Shown: positions 7,619-15,625 of the stretch, in pieces | Layout of the letters: every line of letters begins with the position of its first letter | Numbering within the stretch: position 1 is the stretch's first letter | DNA from: Nostoc sp. UHCC 0302 | GTDB lineage: Bacteria; Cyanobacteriota; Cyanobacteriia; Cyanobacteriales; Nostocaceae | Direction of reading: 5' to 3' | Length of the DNA: 33,907 nt | Assembly (NCBI RefSeq): GCF_038096175.1 | Contig: NZ_CP151105.1 | Coordinates: 1 to 33,907 of the forward strand | Made by a program: the position numbers and the translations under genes | The notes under the pieces: generated by a model | Database searches by the model: none | What the model was told of the DNA's origin: nothing | What the model saw: the letters and a program-made list of their open reading frames with translations, nothing else

Positions 7619-8476
7619 TTAAAACGGCTCAGACCATCGCTTAACTAAAACCTCCCCAGAACTCCTATCAGGGCTAACGTGCAGATATTTACTTGTAGTG
7701 TCCAAACTTGTATGCCCAAGAGTAGCCTGAACCAAATGCACCGGAACACCTTCATCCAAAGCATGGGTAGCGTGACTATGCCTAAACCAGTGCGCTGACA
7801 CATTCATGGCATTCTCTAATTCTGCTGCCGCCGCCGCCCTCTTCACCACCCGGTCAATATGAGAAGGTGCTAAGGGTCTACCCGTCGCACTGGCAAACAC
7901 AGGGGCATCCTTCAACGCCTCACCGCGCAGTGACATTAAGGAGAGCCACAGCTCCTGGGGGACATGAACTCTACGAGTACGCCCACCCTTGCCGTAAACA
8001 TTAATCTGCCCACCGCCAGAGCGAGAAGCAATCGCGTCTTTCCAACGCAACCCGCACAACTCAGATACCCGAATCCCAGTTAAATACAGAGTTTTTAAAA
8101 TTAACCGATTGCGCGTGTCAGTCGTCGCTGCAATCATGGCATCCACATCCTCCGGTGTAAGAATACGCTCCACCAAGGTATCTTTCGGCTTGGGCAACTT
8201 GAACTGCTTAGGAATCGGGCTGCGTGAGATTGGCGGTTTCTCCAAACTGGTCACATAGGAAAAAAACGCCTTGAGGATGTTGAGATGTTTAACTTTAGTC
8301 GTGTCTGCCTCTTGCAGGGAATCCAGCCAATCCCGGACGTGACGGATCTGAATTAGGGCGATCGCCTCCACCGAGGTAAAACTTAGAAACTTGCGAATGG
8401 TATTTTGGTAAGATGCCCTCGTTTTACCGTGATGCACGTCCAACCACTCTTCAACCAACTCCGTCTGCGTCTTCAT
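7619..8476 (-). CDS. Tyrosine recombinase (XerC/D-like)
   Basis: This is a complete 285-residue recombinase. An N-terminal SAM-like core-binding domain covers about 1-90, and the catalytic domain carries R136 (TGIRVSEL), K163 (YGKGGRTRR), H229 and R232 (HWFRHSH), H255 (LGHTSL) and the nucleophile Y264 (SKYLHV). It cuts and rejoins DNA through a 3'-phosphotyrosine intermediate. On a plasmid the usual job is resolution of multimers at a nearby res or dif-like site; integration is the alternative. The intergenic region just upstream (8477-8831) contains two perfect inverted repeats that could be its site. One HIP1 octamer lies inside the gene (8358). Confidence 0.93.
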   Translation of the reverse strand: MKTQTELVEEWLDVHHGKTRASYQNTIRKFLSFTSVEAIALIQIRHVRDWLDSLQEADTTKVKHLNILKAFFSYVTSLEKPPISRSPIPKQFKLPKPKDTLVERILTPEDVDAMIAATTDTRNRLILKTLYLTGIRVSELCGLRWKDAIASRSGGGQINVYGKGGRTRRVHVPQELWLSLMSLRGEALKDAPVFASATGRPLAPSHIDRVVKRAAAAAELENAMNVSAHWFRHSHATHALDEGVPVHLVQATLGHTSLDTTSKYLHVSPDRSSGEVLVKRWSEPF

Positions 8477-8831
8477 TTCCAGGAACAGCGTGTGATGAGT
8501 AGAAAGCTACTATTACACTCTATTATCGCTGGAAAGGTGATTGTTTCGTGAACGACTTCACACACTTAACCCAGGCTTATCAATCGCTCCGCTTGTGATC
8601 CTGATTCTCTCGTTGATTGATAAGTTTTGCTTAATTCGCTGACTGAGTGTGCTGGAAGCTGGATGCAATACCAAATTTAGGAGAAATTGATATCGATGAC
8701 CAATGAGTGATATCAACGCTGCCCAGCACCCCAAGTCCCAGATTTTCGCTCCTTGTCAACCATCAACGGCAGTTTCCATGAACTTCTATACTATGTCTAT
8801 ACGGAAACTAACTAGGCTAATGTTGACCTGA
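8477..8831. other. Intergenic region with two perfect inverted repeats; candidate recombination site
   Basis: There is no gene. CTTATCAATC at 8576-8585 pairs perfectly with GATTGATAAG at 8615-8624 (29-nt loop). TTGATATC at 8687-8694 pairs with GATATCAA at 8709-8716 (14-nt loop). Neither is followed by a run of T, so they are not obvious terminators. Their position upstream of the recombinase gene suggests a resolution site or operators. No canonical dif sequence was recognised. Confidence 0.4.
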
Positions 8832-9464
8832 TTAAACAACGCTATTACGCAAAAAGTTCCTTAACCACCTAATCGCCTCACTTGTTGTTTGCTCGTTTCC
8901 AATCTGGAGGCATTGCTGCACAATTTCTCTTACGTTAGGAAAATAGCTGCTTTCTGTAATTACGTAATTTTCACCCTGGAATCTATAAACTAATAGCTGC
9001 TTATTTTTTAACAGCCAAACCTCTGGCACTTTATAAGGAAGATAGTCATCAATACTGGTATAGCTAGTAACATCTACCTCAACCACTAAATCTGGTGGAG
9101 GGTCATTGAGCCAGTCGATACGGTTCTTACCTACTACGGATCTCCAATTTTCAATGTAAAAGCAATAGTCAGGCTCAATGCCACTGACTTCTGGCAAGCT
9201 CATGGTGATGGGCGTAAATGAGTCGTATGTGCGGTTTAAGTGATCAAGTAAAGCTGTTACTATCAATCCCAGCAAGCTCGCATCTCTTCCATGCTCTGGT
9301 AGCGGTGCCATTAGCAAAATCTCTCCAGGCCGATATTTAATGCGAGGCGAGCAGCGATCTCCAAGTTGCTGACTCAGTACTTGATAGTCTTGCCAGTCTC
9401 CCAAAAGTTTTAACACCGCGCCTGGTGGCAACTCGATTCTTTCAGGTGTAATAACAGTGTGCAT
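8832..9464 (-). CDS. Uma2-family (DUF820) putative endonuclease
   Basis: This 210-residue protein has the Uma2 layout. A ...DYQVLSQQLGDR... helix is followed by a strand region with RIKYRPGEILLMAPLP, then SGIEPDYCFY (D99) and PPDLVVEVDV (D125, E129), the acidic residues of a PD-(D/E)XK-like site, then YLPYKVPEVWLL. The family is greatly expanded in cyanobacteria and is often plasmid- or transposon-associated; its biological role is not established. The usual lysine of the ExK triad is not obvious here, since EVD replaces the common EV-L/K, so activity is uncertain. The start ATG has an AGGCAGG sequence upstream. Confidence 0.88.
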   Translation of the reverse strand: MHTVITPERIELPPGAVLKLLGDWQDYQVLSQQLGDRCSPRIKYRPGEILLMAPLPEHGRDASLLGLIVTALLDHLNRTYDSFTPITMSLPEVSGIEPDYCFYIENWRSVVGKNRIDWLNDPPPDLVVEVDVTSYTSIDDYLPYKVPEVWLLKNKQLLVYRFQGENYVITESSYFPNVREIVQQCLQIGNEQTTSEAIRWLRNFLRNSVV

Positions 9465-9521
9465 ATTCGCCTGCCTTTAGAAACTCCAGCTACACAGATG
9501 TCTATACCGAAACCCAAGACT

Positions 9522-9765
9522 TTACTCTGTACGATCTTGTTCTGTGTGGGTTTGAGAATTTACCACCTCTGTTGTGACTTCCTCGACCGACAAATCAACT
9601 GCCTTTGCTACTTCGGAGTGTAGCCCATGTTCAAAAGGCGTGCTGCTGCTTTTAATTTGGTTTGACGTTCTAAGTCTCGGTAGATTCGTGTTTCTTCAAT
9701 GTTCAGTCCCAGTATAGCTTCCATCTCTTCACCGCAAAACAAAAGTAAACTTGTAAACGCCAATC
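9522..9765 (-). pseudogene. Frameshifted C-terminal remnant of Rpn-family nuclease/transposase-like protein
   Basis: Reading the minus strand, VYKF, then EEMEAILGLNIEETRIYRDLERQ, then KAAARLLNMG and EVAKAVDLSVEEV occur in order but in different frames, separated by at least two frameshifts. This is the C-terminal tail pattern of Rpn/PD-(D/E)XK transposase-like proteins that are abundant in cyanobacteria. The catalytic N-terminal domain is absent. It is homologous to the adjacent fragment at 9776-9988, so the two are a tandem pair of remnants. Confidence 0.65.
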
Positions 9766-9775
9766 TCCCGTGCGC

Positions 9776-9988
9776 TTACTCGTTCGTGTTCTGCTGTGCA
9801 GCAAGTCTCACAGCTTCTACGTCAACATTAAGTTCTTGAGCAATCTGTTCTATACTCATCCCTGTTTTTAGTAACAGTGGCACAGCTGCTTTCAATATTT
9901 TTTCTTGACCCTCAGCTATCGCCTCCCGATAAACCCTCGTTTCCTCTAAACTTAGTCCCAGCATCGCTTCCACTTCCTCTCTACTCAA
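9776..9988 (-). pseudogene. C-terminal fragment of Rpn-family nuclease/transposase-like protein
   Basis: The 70-residue frame reads SREEVEAMLGLSLEETRVYREA, then KILKAAVPLLLKTGMSIEQIAQELNVDVEAVRLAAQ. This is the normal tail of an Rpn-type protein, a regulatory HTH-like end after the lost nuclease domain. The frame continues upstream as IAVYKFSSL before a stop, so the fragment was cut off from its N-terminus and starts only at a TTG. It is unlikely to be functional unless the HTH-like tail is used alone. Confidence 0.65.
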
Positions 9989-10052
9989 CGAAGAAAACTT
10001 GTAAACAGCAATTGTGGTAATAATATATAGCTAAGGAAATGTTTCTCAGCGA

Positions 10053-11504
10053 TTAATCATCAAAATCAATTGGCTGGCCGTTGAAATGCTTGTGAATGCT
10101 TTCGGGAGTCAGCCAACTAGGAATTGTCACCTTTTTATCTACTTCTGCATCCCCTTCGGAATTGTTTAAACCGTTAACTGTTGCAACTTTTAAAGGTGTC
10201 TTCCCATCGGCGGTTTTGCGGTCAATTTGAATAGTTCCTCTACTTCTACCTTTAGCAGTTCCATCACTGCCACCAACGGCGGTATTAGTGAAGAAATGGG
10301 CAATACAGACTAATCTTTCTTCAGCTTTTCTAGGGTCACTAAGAGATGCTTTAACAAACTTTTTAGCAGGTTCCTTGGTGATATCAGACTCAGAATAATT
10401 AGTGAATTCATCAACTAGTAACTGTTGCGGTTGCTTATCAGGTTGATTGTTAATTCTGTCTAGCCAACGTGAACGGGCATCATCAAAAGCTTGACCAATC
10501 TCTTCCTCTGTTTGAGCTATCAACTGAGGGCTTAGATATTTCCATGCGTTTCTAAGATTCTCCCCGGCGTGAGCGTCTATCAGCTGATACAAGGGCATAT
10601 CAAACAGATATTCTCTGAGCATGACAATTGAAGCTGCTAGGGTTGATTTACCGCTTCCAGCTTCTCCTAACACCCAAACGGGCTTTTGATTGTCGATAAT
10701 CTTCCACAGCCAGCCGGATTCATGATTCTTGAGTGCTTCGATTAAGTCACTGATGAGGCGCTGGTCAACTGACTGCTGATTGTCGCTGTCTGCGATCGCT
10801 CCCTTGGTTTTACCCTCAATCTTGCTGCGTTCCTGGTCAGCTTTCGCCCTGTCTCGCAAATTCTCAGAGATGGTTTTATCCATCACAGAATGATTAACAG
10901 CACGGGCTTTCATAAAGTCCTCTAGCTGAATACGTGCTTTAGCGCGTTCGTTATCCTCATCGGTTAGACCCAATTCTTTACGAGAATGAACGTCTAGGTC
11001 AGTTAATCCATCTTTCAAGCGTTCAGTGTAAAGCTGGGTTGAATGCTGCTTAATTTCACGTTTGTGCTTGTTTTGCTGCCAAGTTGCATAGTCGCCAGTC
11101 TTTTCGAGTTCTCCCAATTCATAATCCGTGCGCTTGAGGCGTTGCGAACGCACGAGCAGGCAACCCACGATACCCCATAGCCCAATAACTGCAATGCCAT
11201 ATCCTAGCAACTGATTAGGGTTATCTGTGGGCAAATCACGCACCCATTGAATAGCATTACCCTTATAAGGAATGATGCTGCCATACAGTCCGTAGCGCTG
11301 CCATTCTTCAGTAAGGACAAAACGCGGCTGGTTGCAAAAACGCTTATCCAAAGTTATTTGACTCTTTACACCATTCGCTGACCTTGGACAAAATTGAATT
11401 TGTGTCAGGTCGTAAGGCTGGCGTGTTTGCGATGTTGCTAGCCCGATGATTGCGGCTACACCACACACACCAGCCAACGCTAACTCGAAAACACCCTGTT
11501 TCAT
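10053..11504 (-). CDS. Membrane-anchored P-loop ATPase, last gene of the nine-gene operon (coupling-protein-like?)
   Basis: This 483-residue protein has two N-terminal membrane segments (about 6-24 and 99-118). They enclose a periplasmic loop of about 75 residues with two cysteines (C39, C57) that could form a disulfide. A charged linker of about 150 residues leads to an ATPase domain with Walker A GEAGSGKS (280-287) and Walker B QLLVDEF (361-367). The order (two TM segments, then a cytosolic ATPase with a DEF Walker B) resembles VirD4-type coupling proteins, though the domain is short and I see no clear all-alpha domain. Filamentous-phage Zot-type ATPases are another comparison. It overlaps the upstream gene by 4 bp (ATGA) and has a GGGGCGGGA ribosome site. 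Its role is inferred: it may power DNA or protein transport with the small membrane proteins encoded before it. Confidence 0.75.
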   Translation of the reverse strand: MKQGVFELALAGVCGVAAIIGLATSQTRQPYDLTQIQFCPRSANGVKSQITLDKRFCNQPRFVLTEEWQRYGLYGSIIPYKGNAIQWVRDLPTDNPNQLLGYGIAVIGLWGIVGCLLVRSQRLKRTDYELGELEKTGDYATWQQNKHKREIKQHSTQLYTERLKDGLTDLDVHSRKELGLTDEDNERAKARIQLEDFMKARAVNHSVMDKTISENLRDRAKADQERSKIEGKTKGAIADSDNQQSVDQRLISDLIEALKNHESGWLWKIIDNQKPVWVLGEAGSGKSTLAASIVMLREYLFDMPLYQLIDAHAGENLRNAWKYLSPQLIAQTEEEIGQAFDDARSRWLDRINNQPDKQPQQLLVDEFTNYSESDITKEPAKKFVKASLSDPRKAEERLVCIAHFFTNTAVGGSDGTAKGRSRGTIQIDRKTADGKTPLKVATVNGLNNSEGDAEVDKKVTIPSWLTPESIHKHFNGQPIDFDD

Positions 11505-12070
11505 TCCCGCCCCTTAAAAATAATTGCAATAGAGCCAATGAATAAAGCCAGTGCGACTGCAATACTCACCCAAGGGTCTGATTGCGGATTCTGTTTTTCA
11601 ATGGTTTGGATATCTTGGTTAATCTGTGTCACTGTTTCTTTAGTCAAATTCTCAAAATATTGATAATCTTTGACTGCTAGCCAAGTTGTGACACCTGCAA
11701 ACACCAAGCCACCAGCAGTTTTTATAAGATTTTGCATATTATCTACCTCTAGTCCATCACTGTTGTAATTAACTCTCAAGCCCGTTAGCCCAGCGAGAGA
11801 GCCAACGCTGCATATAGAAAATGAGAGCGAAATTGCCAGCCAGAGATTAACGCCGCCACCAGTTATTAAGAGATATTTAGCTATAAAGAATCCCGTAGAA
11901 TTTAGCGACCAGCCGACAAAAAATCGGGTCAATTTTTCAGTTGTATTGATAACATCTTTACGGTGCTGCTTGCGCGACTCTAAATGTAATATCAAGTCTT
12001 TTGGTAACAGCGTATCTGGGGCGATTTCGCTTACTACTTCTTCTTGATCCTCTTCAATGTCGTATGTCAT
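11501..12070 (-). CDS. Multi-pass membrane protein of unknown function
   Basis: This 189-residue protein is not recognised by name. After a charged N-terminus of about 45 residues it has hydrophobic segments around 48-70 (FFVGWSLNSTGFFIAKYLLI), 76-96 (LWLAISLSFSICSVGSLAGL), 115-132 (LIKTAGGLVFAGVTTWLAV) and 165-184 (VSIAVALALFIGSIAIIF), so about four membrane spans. A helical stretch (TKETVTQINQDIQTIEKQ) lies between the last two. It is coupled to the ATPase gene by a 4-bp overlap, so the two products probably act together in the membrane. No signal peptide is apparent. Confidence 0.75.
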   Translation of the reverse strand: MTYDIEEDQEEVVSEIAPDTLLPKDLILHLESRKQHRKDVINTTEKLTRFFVGWSLNSTGFFIAKYLLITGGGVNLWLAISLSFSICSVGSLAGLTGLRVNYNSDGLEVDNMQNLIKTAGGLVFAGVTTWLAVKDYQYFENLTKETVTQINQDIQTIEKQNPQSDPWVSIAVALALFIGSIAIIFKGRE

Positions 12071-12134
12071 ATTAGCGTTAAGATATTTCCTTGCCCTACA
12101 GTCACTTTCGGCTGTGAATGTCGGGCTTTAACTA

Positions 12135-12788
12135 TCAGAAACCTAGCAGGGCATCCTTCATTTTTTGTACAATCGAGCGCCCTGCATATTGTTTTTTAGG
12201 TTTAAAGTCATCACGAGCGTTATTACCCATTTCTAAGTAATACTTGCCCAGTTCTCTATCATGTTGCAGATCAATTGTTTGTTGTCTAATGTCTGTCTGC
12301 AATTCTGTCTGCAACATCTTATATTCGCCATCAACTTGCATCATGTGTTTATCCACCCATGCTTTCAGCAATAGATGGTCTGTTGCTTGTTGATGGCGCA
12401 GCGCTTCTTTCTCCTTGGATGAAGCGAAATCAAGCTTCATCTCTTCTAGAATATTCGCTAGATGAGTGTCAGCTAAAATCGCTGACTGTACTGCTCTTTC
12501 AATTTTTTCGCCGCTAACACCAGCTTGCTTGTAGATGTCGCTTAGGACTACGTTTAAGTCCTCAGTCCCCTTGATAGCAGCTAACATCTGCTCTCTTACC
12601 TGTGGGGCAAATTCACTAATCTTTACCCCGTCATTACCCATTTGTCCTATCAGCTTAAGGGCTGATTTATCACCTGTTAATGCTCTGACTACTAGGTTGC
12701 TAGATGCATTAAATTTAGTTTTTAATTGGCGCTCTAGGTGGCGTGATTTGGAAGTTACCAGATTCTTTAGCTTCATTGAACTTTTCAC
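12135..12788 (-). CDS. Helical, coiled-coil-rich hypothetical protein
   Basis: This 217-residue protein is not recognised. It is mostly helical by composition, with a basic N-terminus (MKSSMKLKNLVTSKSRHLERQLKTK) and a long charged region (LEEMKLDFASSKEKEALRHQQ ... LQTELQTDIRQQTIDLQHDREL) that looks like a coiled coil. It has no membrane segment. I prefer the GTG at 12788 because AAGGA lies 8 bases before it; an in-frame ATG at 12776 has no such site. With the GTG, the gene overlaps the upstream gene by 74 bp. Confidence 0.7.
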   Translation of the reverse strand: MKSSMKLKNLVTSKSRHLERQLKTKFNASSNLVVRALTGDKSALKLIGQMGNDGVKISEFAPQVREQMLAAIKGTEDLNVVLSDIYKQAGVSGEKIERAVQSAILADTHLANILEEMKLDFASSKEKEALRHQQATDHLLLKAWVDKHMMQVDGEYKMLQTELQTDIRQQTIDLQHDRELGKYYLEMGNNARDDFKPKKQYAGRSIVQKMKDALLGF

Positions 12789-12990
12789 AGCGATATTCCT
12801 TTTCTGGGGTAAAGATTTGATTGCAGTGATATTCCATCCGCCTTACATACTGTTCAATAGCTGACTTTCGTTTGAGATATTGCTGATAGCTTGATTGCTC
12901 TAGCATTGGCAGATATATCCAGTTGTACAAGGGGAAAATCACAGCACCGAGCGCACACAAACTAACAGCAATTCTTGAGAAGTAGCCCAT
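12715..12990 (-). CDS. Small single-pass membrane protein
   Basis: From ATG 12990 the product is 91 residues: a short basic start (MGYFSRI), one hydrophobic segment (AVSLCALGAVIFPLYNWIYLP), and then a charged soluble tail with two cysteines (YHCNQIF, YRCEKF). Upstream TTG 13029 or GTG 13008 starts are possible, but neither has a convincing ribosome site. The last 74 bp also encode the start of the next gene in another frame, an unusually long overlap. The function is unknown; the position suggests a component of the membrane complex. Confidence 0.6.
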   Translation of the reverse strand: MGYFSRIAVSLCALGAVIFPLYNWIYLPMLEQSSYQQYLKRKSAIEQYVRRMEYHCNQIFTPEKEYRCEKFNEAKESGNFQITPPRAPIKN

Positions 12991-13036
12991 TCTACAAGAG
13001 CGAATCACTAAGCACTCAAGCAGCGTCAAGTCATCA

Positions 13037-13705
13037 CTATTGAGCCGCGTTGAGCCTTGCGAGGATTGAGAATTGAGTGCTTTTAATGTTTTGGCGGATG
13101 ACTCCCATATCCTCTTTCATGTCTCCTGAGAAGTTGTTAACCTTTTGGTTCAATCTAGAAGCCCTGTTGCTTACGTGTTCTCGCAAGTCTTGGGCGTTAG
13201 TCTCAAATGATTGCTCAATAACATCAAATTTCTGATCAACGTAGTTCTTGATTGCAGCTGTGACAGTACTGAGAAATTGGCTGTAGTCGGTAAAGGTGTC
13301 GTCAACATCTTCAGCAATGCTCAATGTTTCTTGTTCGGTTAACTCAAACCCCAACGCCGATGATTGGGCTGTTACAATCTGACGCTTATCTGAGCTTGTT
13401 ACAGTGATGCTGTTAATCTCTGGGGAAGCGATTGTAAGCTGATTCTTATCAAGTTCCGGCTCAGGCTGTGCATATAATGCCCCTACTGGAAACGTTTCTT
13501 CAACGGATTCATCAACTACAGATAATTGGCTTGTCGATTTGACTTTAAGATAGTCAACGGCTTGACTCAATTGTTCTTTGGTGGGATTGTCAAGGTCATC
13601 GCACTCGACAGCAAGCGCCGCCCTTGTGTAATCATCTTTAGTGAATCCTTGATAACCCTGTTTGTACAAACGAGCGCGGACATTGTTAGTAAACTTGTCA
13701 GACAT
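13037..13705 (-). CDS. Hypothetical protein with helical C-terminal half
   Basis: This 222-residue protein is not recognised. Its N-terminal third (MSDKFTNNVRARLYKQGYQGFTKDDYTRAAL) looks like a small folded domain. An acidic, polar middle follows, and then an extended helical region (AAIKNYVDQKFDVIEQSFETNAQDLREHVSNRASRLNQKVNNF) likely to form a coiled coil. It has no membrane segment or signal peptide. A clear AAGGAGC site lies 6-7 bases before the ATG. It sits between the 169-residue gene (12 bp upstream) and the small membrane protein gene, within one transcription unit. Confidence 0.75.
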   Translation of the reverse strand: MSDKFTNNVRARLYKQGYQGFTKDDYTRAALAVECDDLDNPTKEQLSQAVDYLKVKSTSQLSVVDESVEETFPVGALYAQPEPELDKNQLTIASPEINSITVTSSDKRQIVTAQSSALGFELTEQETLSIAEDVDDTFTDYSQFLSTVTAAIKNYVDQKFDVIEQSFETNAQDLREHVSNRASRLNQKVNNFSGDMKEDMGVIRQNIKSTQFSILARLNAAQ

Positions 13706-13717
13706 GGTGATTGCTCC

Positions 13718-14227
13718 TTAGAGGGCTAGTGTTAAAACTTCGATAGTTGCGGATTTCATCGGTTGCTTACGCTTATTGATTGCCCATTTAGCAGCGACGA
13801 ACGCAACAAGGGCTAAATCTTTGCTGTGATACCCCTCCTTGGCGCTCAAAGAAAGGCCAGCGCGTTCAAACCAGTAATAACGAGTGCTGCGCGGTACGTC
13901 ATCAAGATTGATTTTTAGATAGTCAGCAAGAATTTCTAAAAACTGTATGCCTGAGTAGTGAGCATCTAACTCATAGAAATGTCTAAATGCTTGCCAGCGT
14001 TCGCTAAACCCCTCACCACGACCCGTAAAACTGCCGTAGCGCCGTTTTAGCCCGGCGAATCCTGAGACTATCTTTTGAGCATCAACTGCCTGTACTTCAA
14101 AACTGAAATGCTGCTTTAAGGTTGCTACCACTCGATACCAAGTAATATCAGCAATCTGTTTGTTTAACTCGCGCTCGTAAATCTGTTTCAACTGGCGATA
14201 CTTAGCTATATACTCTTTCGTCGCCAC
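13718..14227 (-). CDS. Hypothetical soluble protein, first gene of the second operon segment
   Basis: This 169-residue basic protein is not recognised. It begins at GTG 14227 with AGGAGA four bases upstream, an ideal site. It contains many aromatic residues (YGSFTGRGEGFSERWQAFRHFYELDAHYSGIQFLEILADYL ... STRYYWFERAGLSL) and no membrane segment. The 324-bp gap before it carries repeats related to those in the divergent promoter at 15626-15881, so this gene probably opens a separately controlled transcript of six genes ending in the ATPase. Confidence 0.75.
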   Translation of the reverse strand: MATKEYIAKYRQLKQIYERELNKQIADITWYRVVATLKQHFSFEVQAVDAQKIVSGFAGLKRRYGSFTGRGEGFSERWQAFRHFYELDAHYSGIQFLEILADYLKINLDDVPRSTRYYWFERAGLSLSAKEGYHSKDLALVAFVAAKWAINKRKQPMKSATIEVLTLAL

Positions 14228-14551
14228 TTTTTCTCCTGGTTGATACTTAAGTGTGTATAAAATTAACTGCCATTCCAGACAAGTCCAAGGTATTTGACAT
14301 AGGTAATTAGCTAAATCCAGTTATTTGATATGAGCAGTTAGCTGACGACTATCAATAACCTTGGAAAATAAATCTGACAAATCACGAAGAACTTACTTTT
14401 CATCGGCTATAACCACGCAATAACAGGGCTTGTCAGCTTTCAAGACATACTGACACTTTCTCTTTACCCCCGCCGATACACCCCCTTAAGCCTAGTTTTT
14501 GCGTTCGTGTCGTTCAACGGGAGCATTCAACGCGGTCGCAAATCAAACACC
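14228..14551. promoter_or_regulatory. Intergenic control region with operator-like repeats
   Basis: There is no gene. ATTAGCTAAATCCAG (14306-14320) resembles the pair of ATTAGCTA-NAAAT-NAG sequences at 15789 and 15840. A second, looser repeat follows (TTATTTGATATGAGCAGTTAGCTGA near 14321-14345). CCAAGGT (14285-14291) is the inverted complement of ACCTTGG (14358-14364), bracketing the repeats. This suggests a shared regulator for the two halves of the operon. Confidence 0.4.
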
Positions 14552-14827
14552 TCAGAACAAACTTTGCTGTATTCCCTGTCCTATTACTTCAGATTTACGA
14601 TTGGCCACCATGCCAGGGACTTCATAAATCCCATGTCTTACCTTGTTCTGGTTTAGCTTGAGAGTGGTTGTCTTCCTCTGTCCGTCTAGTGGCTCGAATG
14701 TCCATTGTGGATGGTCAATCCTTGCCCAAGGGCATTTACCCGTAAAGCGATACAGCGTACCCTTTATTTGATACACCTTACACTGTGACAGGGTAGAAGG
14801 TTCGTAGACAGGAATTAAGTTATGCAT
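14552..14827 (-). CDS. Small hypothetical protein
   Basis: The start chosen is ATG 14827, which follows GGAG by nine bases; a TTG at 14848 would extend it by seven residues. The 91-residue product (MHNLIPVYEPSTLSQCKVYQIKG...) is a basic, beta-rich-looking soluble protein with CPWARIDHPQWTFEPL in the middle. I do not recognise it. It overlaps the end of the upstream membrane-protein gene by 8 bp, so it is translationally coupled to it. Confidence 0.65.
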   Translation of the reverse strand: MHNLIPVYEPSTLSQCKVYQIKGTLYRFTGKCPWARIDHPQWTFEPLDGQRKTTTLKLNQNKVRHGIYEVPGMVANRKSEVIGQGIQQSLF

Positions 14828-15335
14828 CTTTGTTGTCTCCACCAACACACGCGCCCGTCAAGCTTGCACCCAGGAAGACTGCGATTGATGCAATAGCGCT
14901 TCCTTCAAAAATCTTCGCGTTGTAAATCCATGTGGGCTGATATTCCTCGCCTCTGCTTTGCTCAATCCGGTCAAAGCCGTGACAAAAGATAGCACCAACA
15001 ACCATAAAACTAGTAGTCACCAAGCTCACAATTGCTACTTCTGACGCGGCATTTTGGATGAATGAGCTAATCTTTTCACGCCAAGTTGTCACGCGGCGAA
15101 TGTGCATTACTGGCTTTTGTTCTAGATATGAATGCCACTGGTCATCAGTAAAATTTAAGGGCTTGTGATCACAATGCTCATCAAGTAGTTCACCTACTGC
15201 TTGTATGGCATCCCCTAGCGTTACGTCTGGATAGTATTCCAGTTGCCTAAATTCGTCTGAATCTCGGATTTCTCTAAGCCAGCGGTCTATGGCTTCTAAC
15301 CTTCTTGTTTGATTTTGATTAAGCATTACTTTCAC
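14820..15335 (-). CDS. Membrane protein with soluble N-terminal domain
   Basis: This 171-residue protein is not recognised. An N-terminal soluble part of about 85 residues (RRLEAIDRWLREIRDSDEF ... HWHSYLEQ-like stretch) precedes two likely membrane spans (about 99-118, VAIVSLVTTSFMVVGAIFC, and about 144-163, GSAIASIAVFLGASLTGAC). The start is GTG 15335, overlapping the upstream stop by 4 bp; ATG 15326 is an alternative. It is embedded in the operon with the other small membrane proteins, which suggests a shared envelope complex. Confidence 0.7.
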   Translation of the reverse strand: MKVMLNQNQTRRLEAIDRWLREIRDSDEFRQLEYYPDVTLGDAIQAVGELLDEHCDHKPLNFTDDQWHSYLEQKPVMHIRRVTTWREKISSFIQNAASEVAIVSLVTTSFMVVGAIFCHGFDRIEQSRGEEYQPTWIYNAKIFEGSAIASIAVFLGASLTGACVGGDNKDA

Positions 15336-15625
15336 TTCGCGGTAGTTCGTTGATTGCTTTTATCGGTGGTGGATTGTTCATCAAAAGTGAAATCTGCTGC
15401 TGGTGCAGATTTTTGCTCCCCTACTGTGGGTACTGATTTTGCTAAAGGAGCGCATTCATCTAAATCAAAGGCTGGCAAAACTTCCCAAGTAGTTTCTAAA
15501 TGCCTGCCGTACCTGGAAAACATCACGTTAATTAGCTCTGTTAAACTTGCTAATCTGGTAGTTTTCAAAAGATGTTCGCCCATTTCTAGCGCCGCACCCC
15601 TAATCACAACTCGCGCTTGAGCCAT
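15332..15625 (-). CDS. Small hypothetical protein, first gene of the operon
   Basis: This 97-residue product starts MAQARVVIRGAALEMGEHLLKTTRLASLTELINVMFSRYG. A short strand followed by helices could be ribbon-helix-helix-like, but that is weak. The second half is polar and probably disordered. AAGGAC lies 9 bases before the ATG. It is the first gene of the leftward cluster and is divergent from the ribbon-helix-helix gene at 15882. It may be an accessory DNA-binding or autoregulatory protein, but I cannot assign a function. Confidence 0.65.
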   Translation of the reverse strand: MAQARVVIRGAALEMGEHLLKTTRLASLTELINVMFSRYGRHLETTWEVLPAFDLDECAPLAKSVPTVGEQKSAPAADFTFDEQSTTDKSNQRTTAK

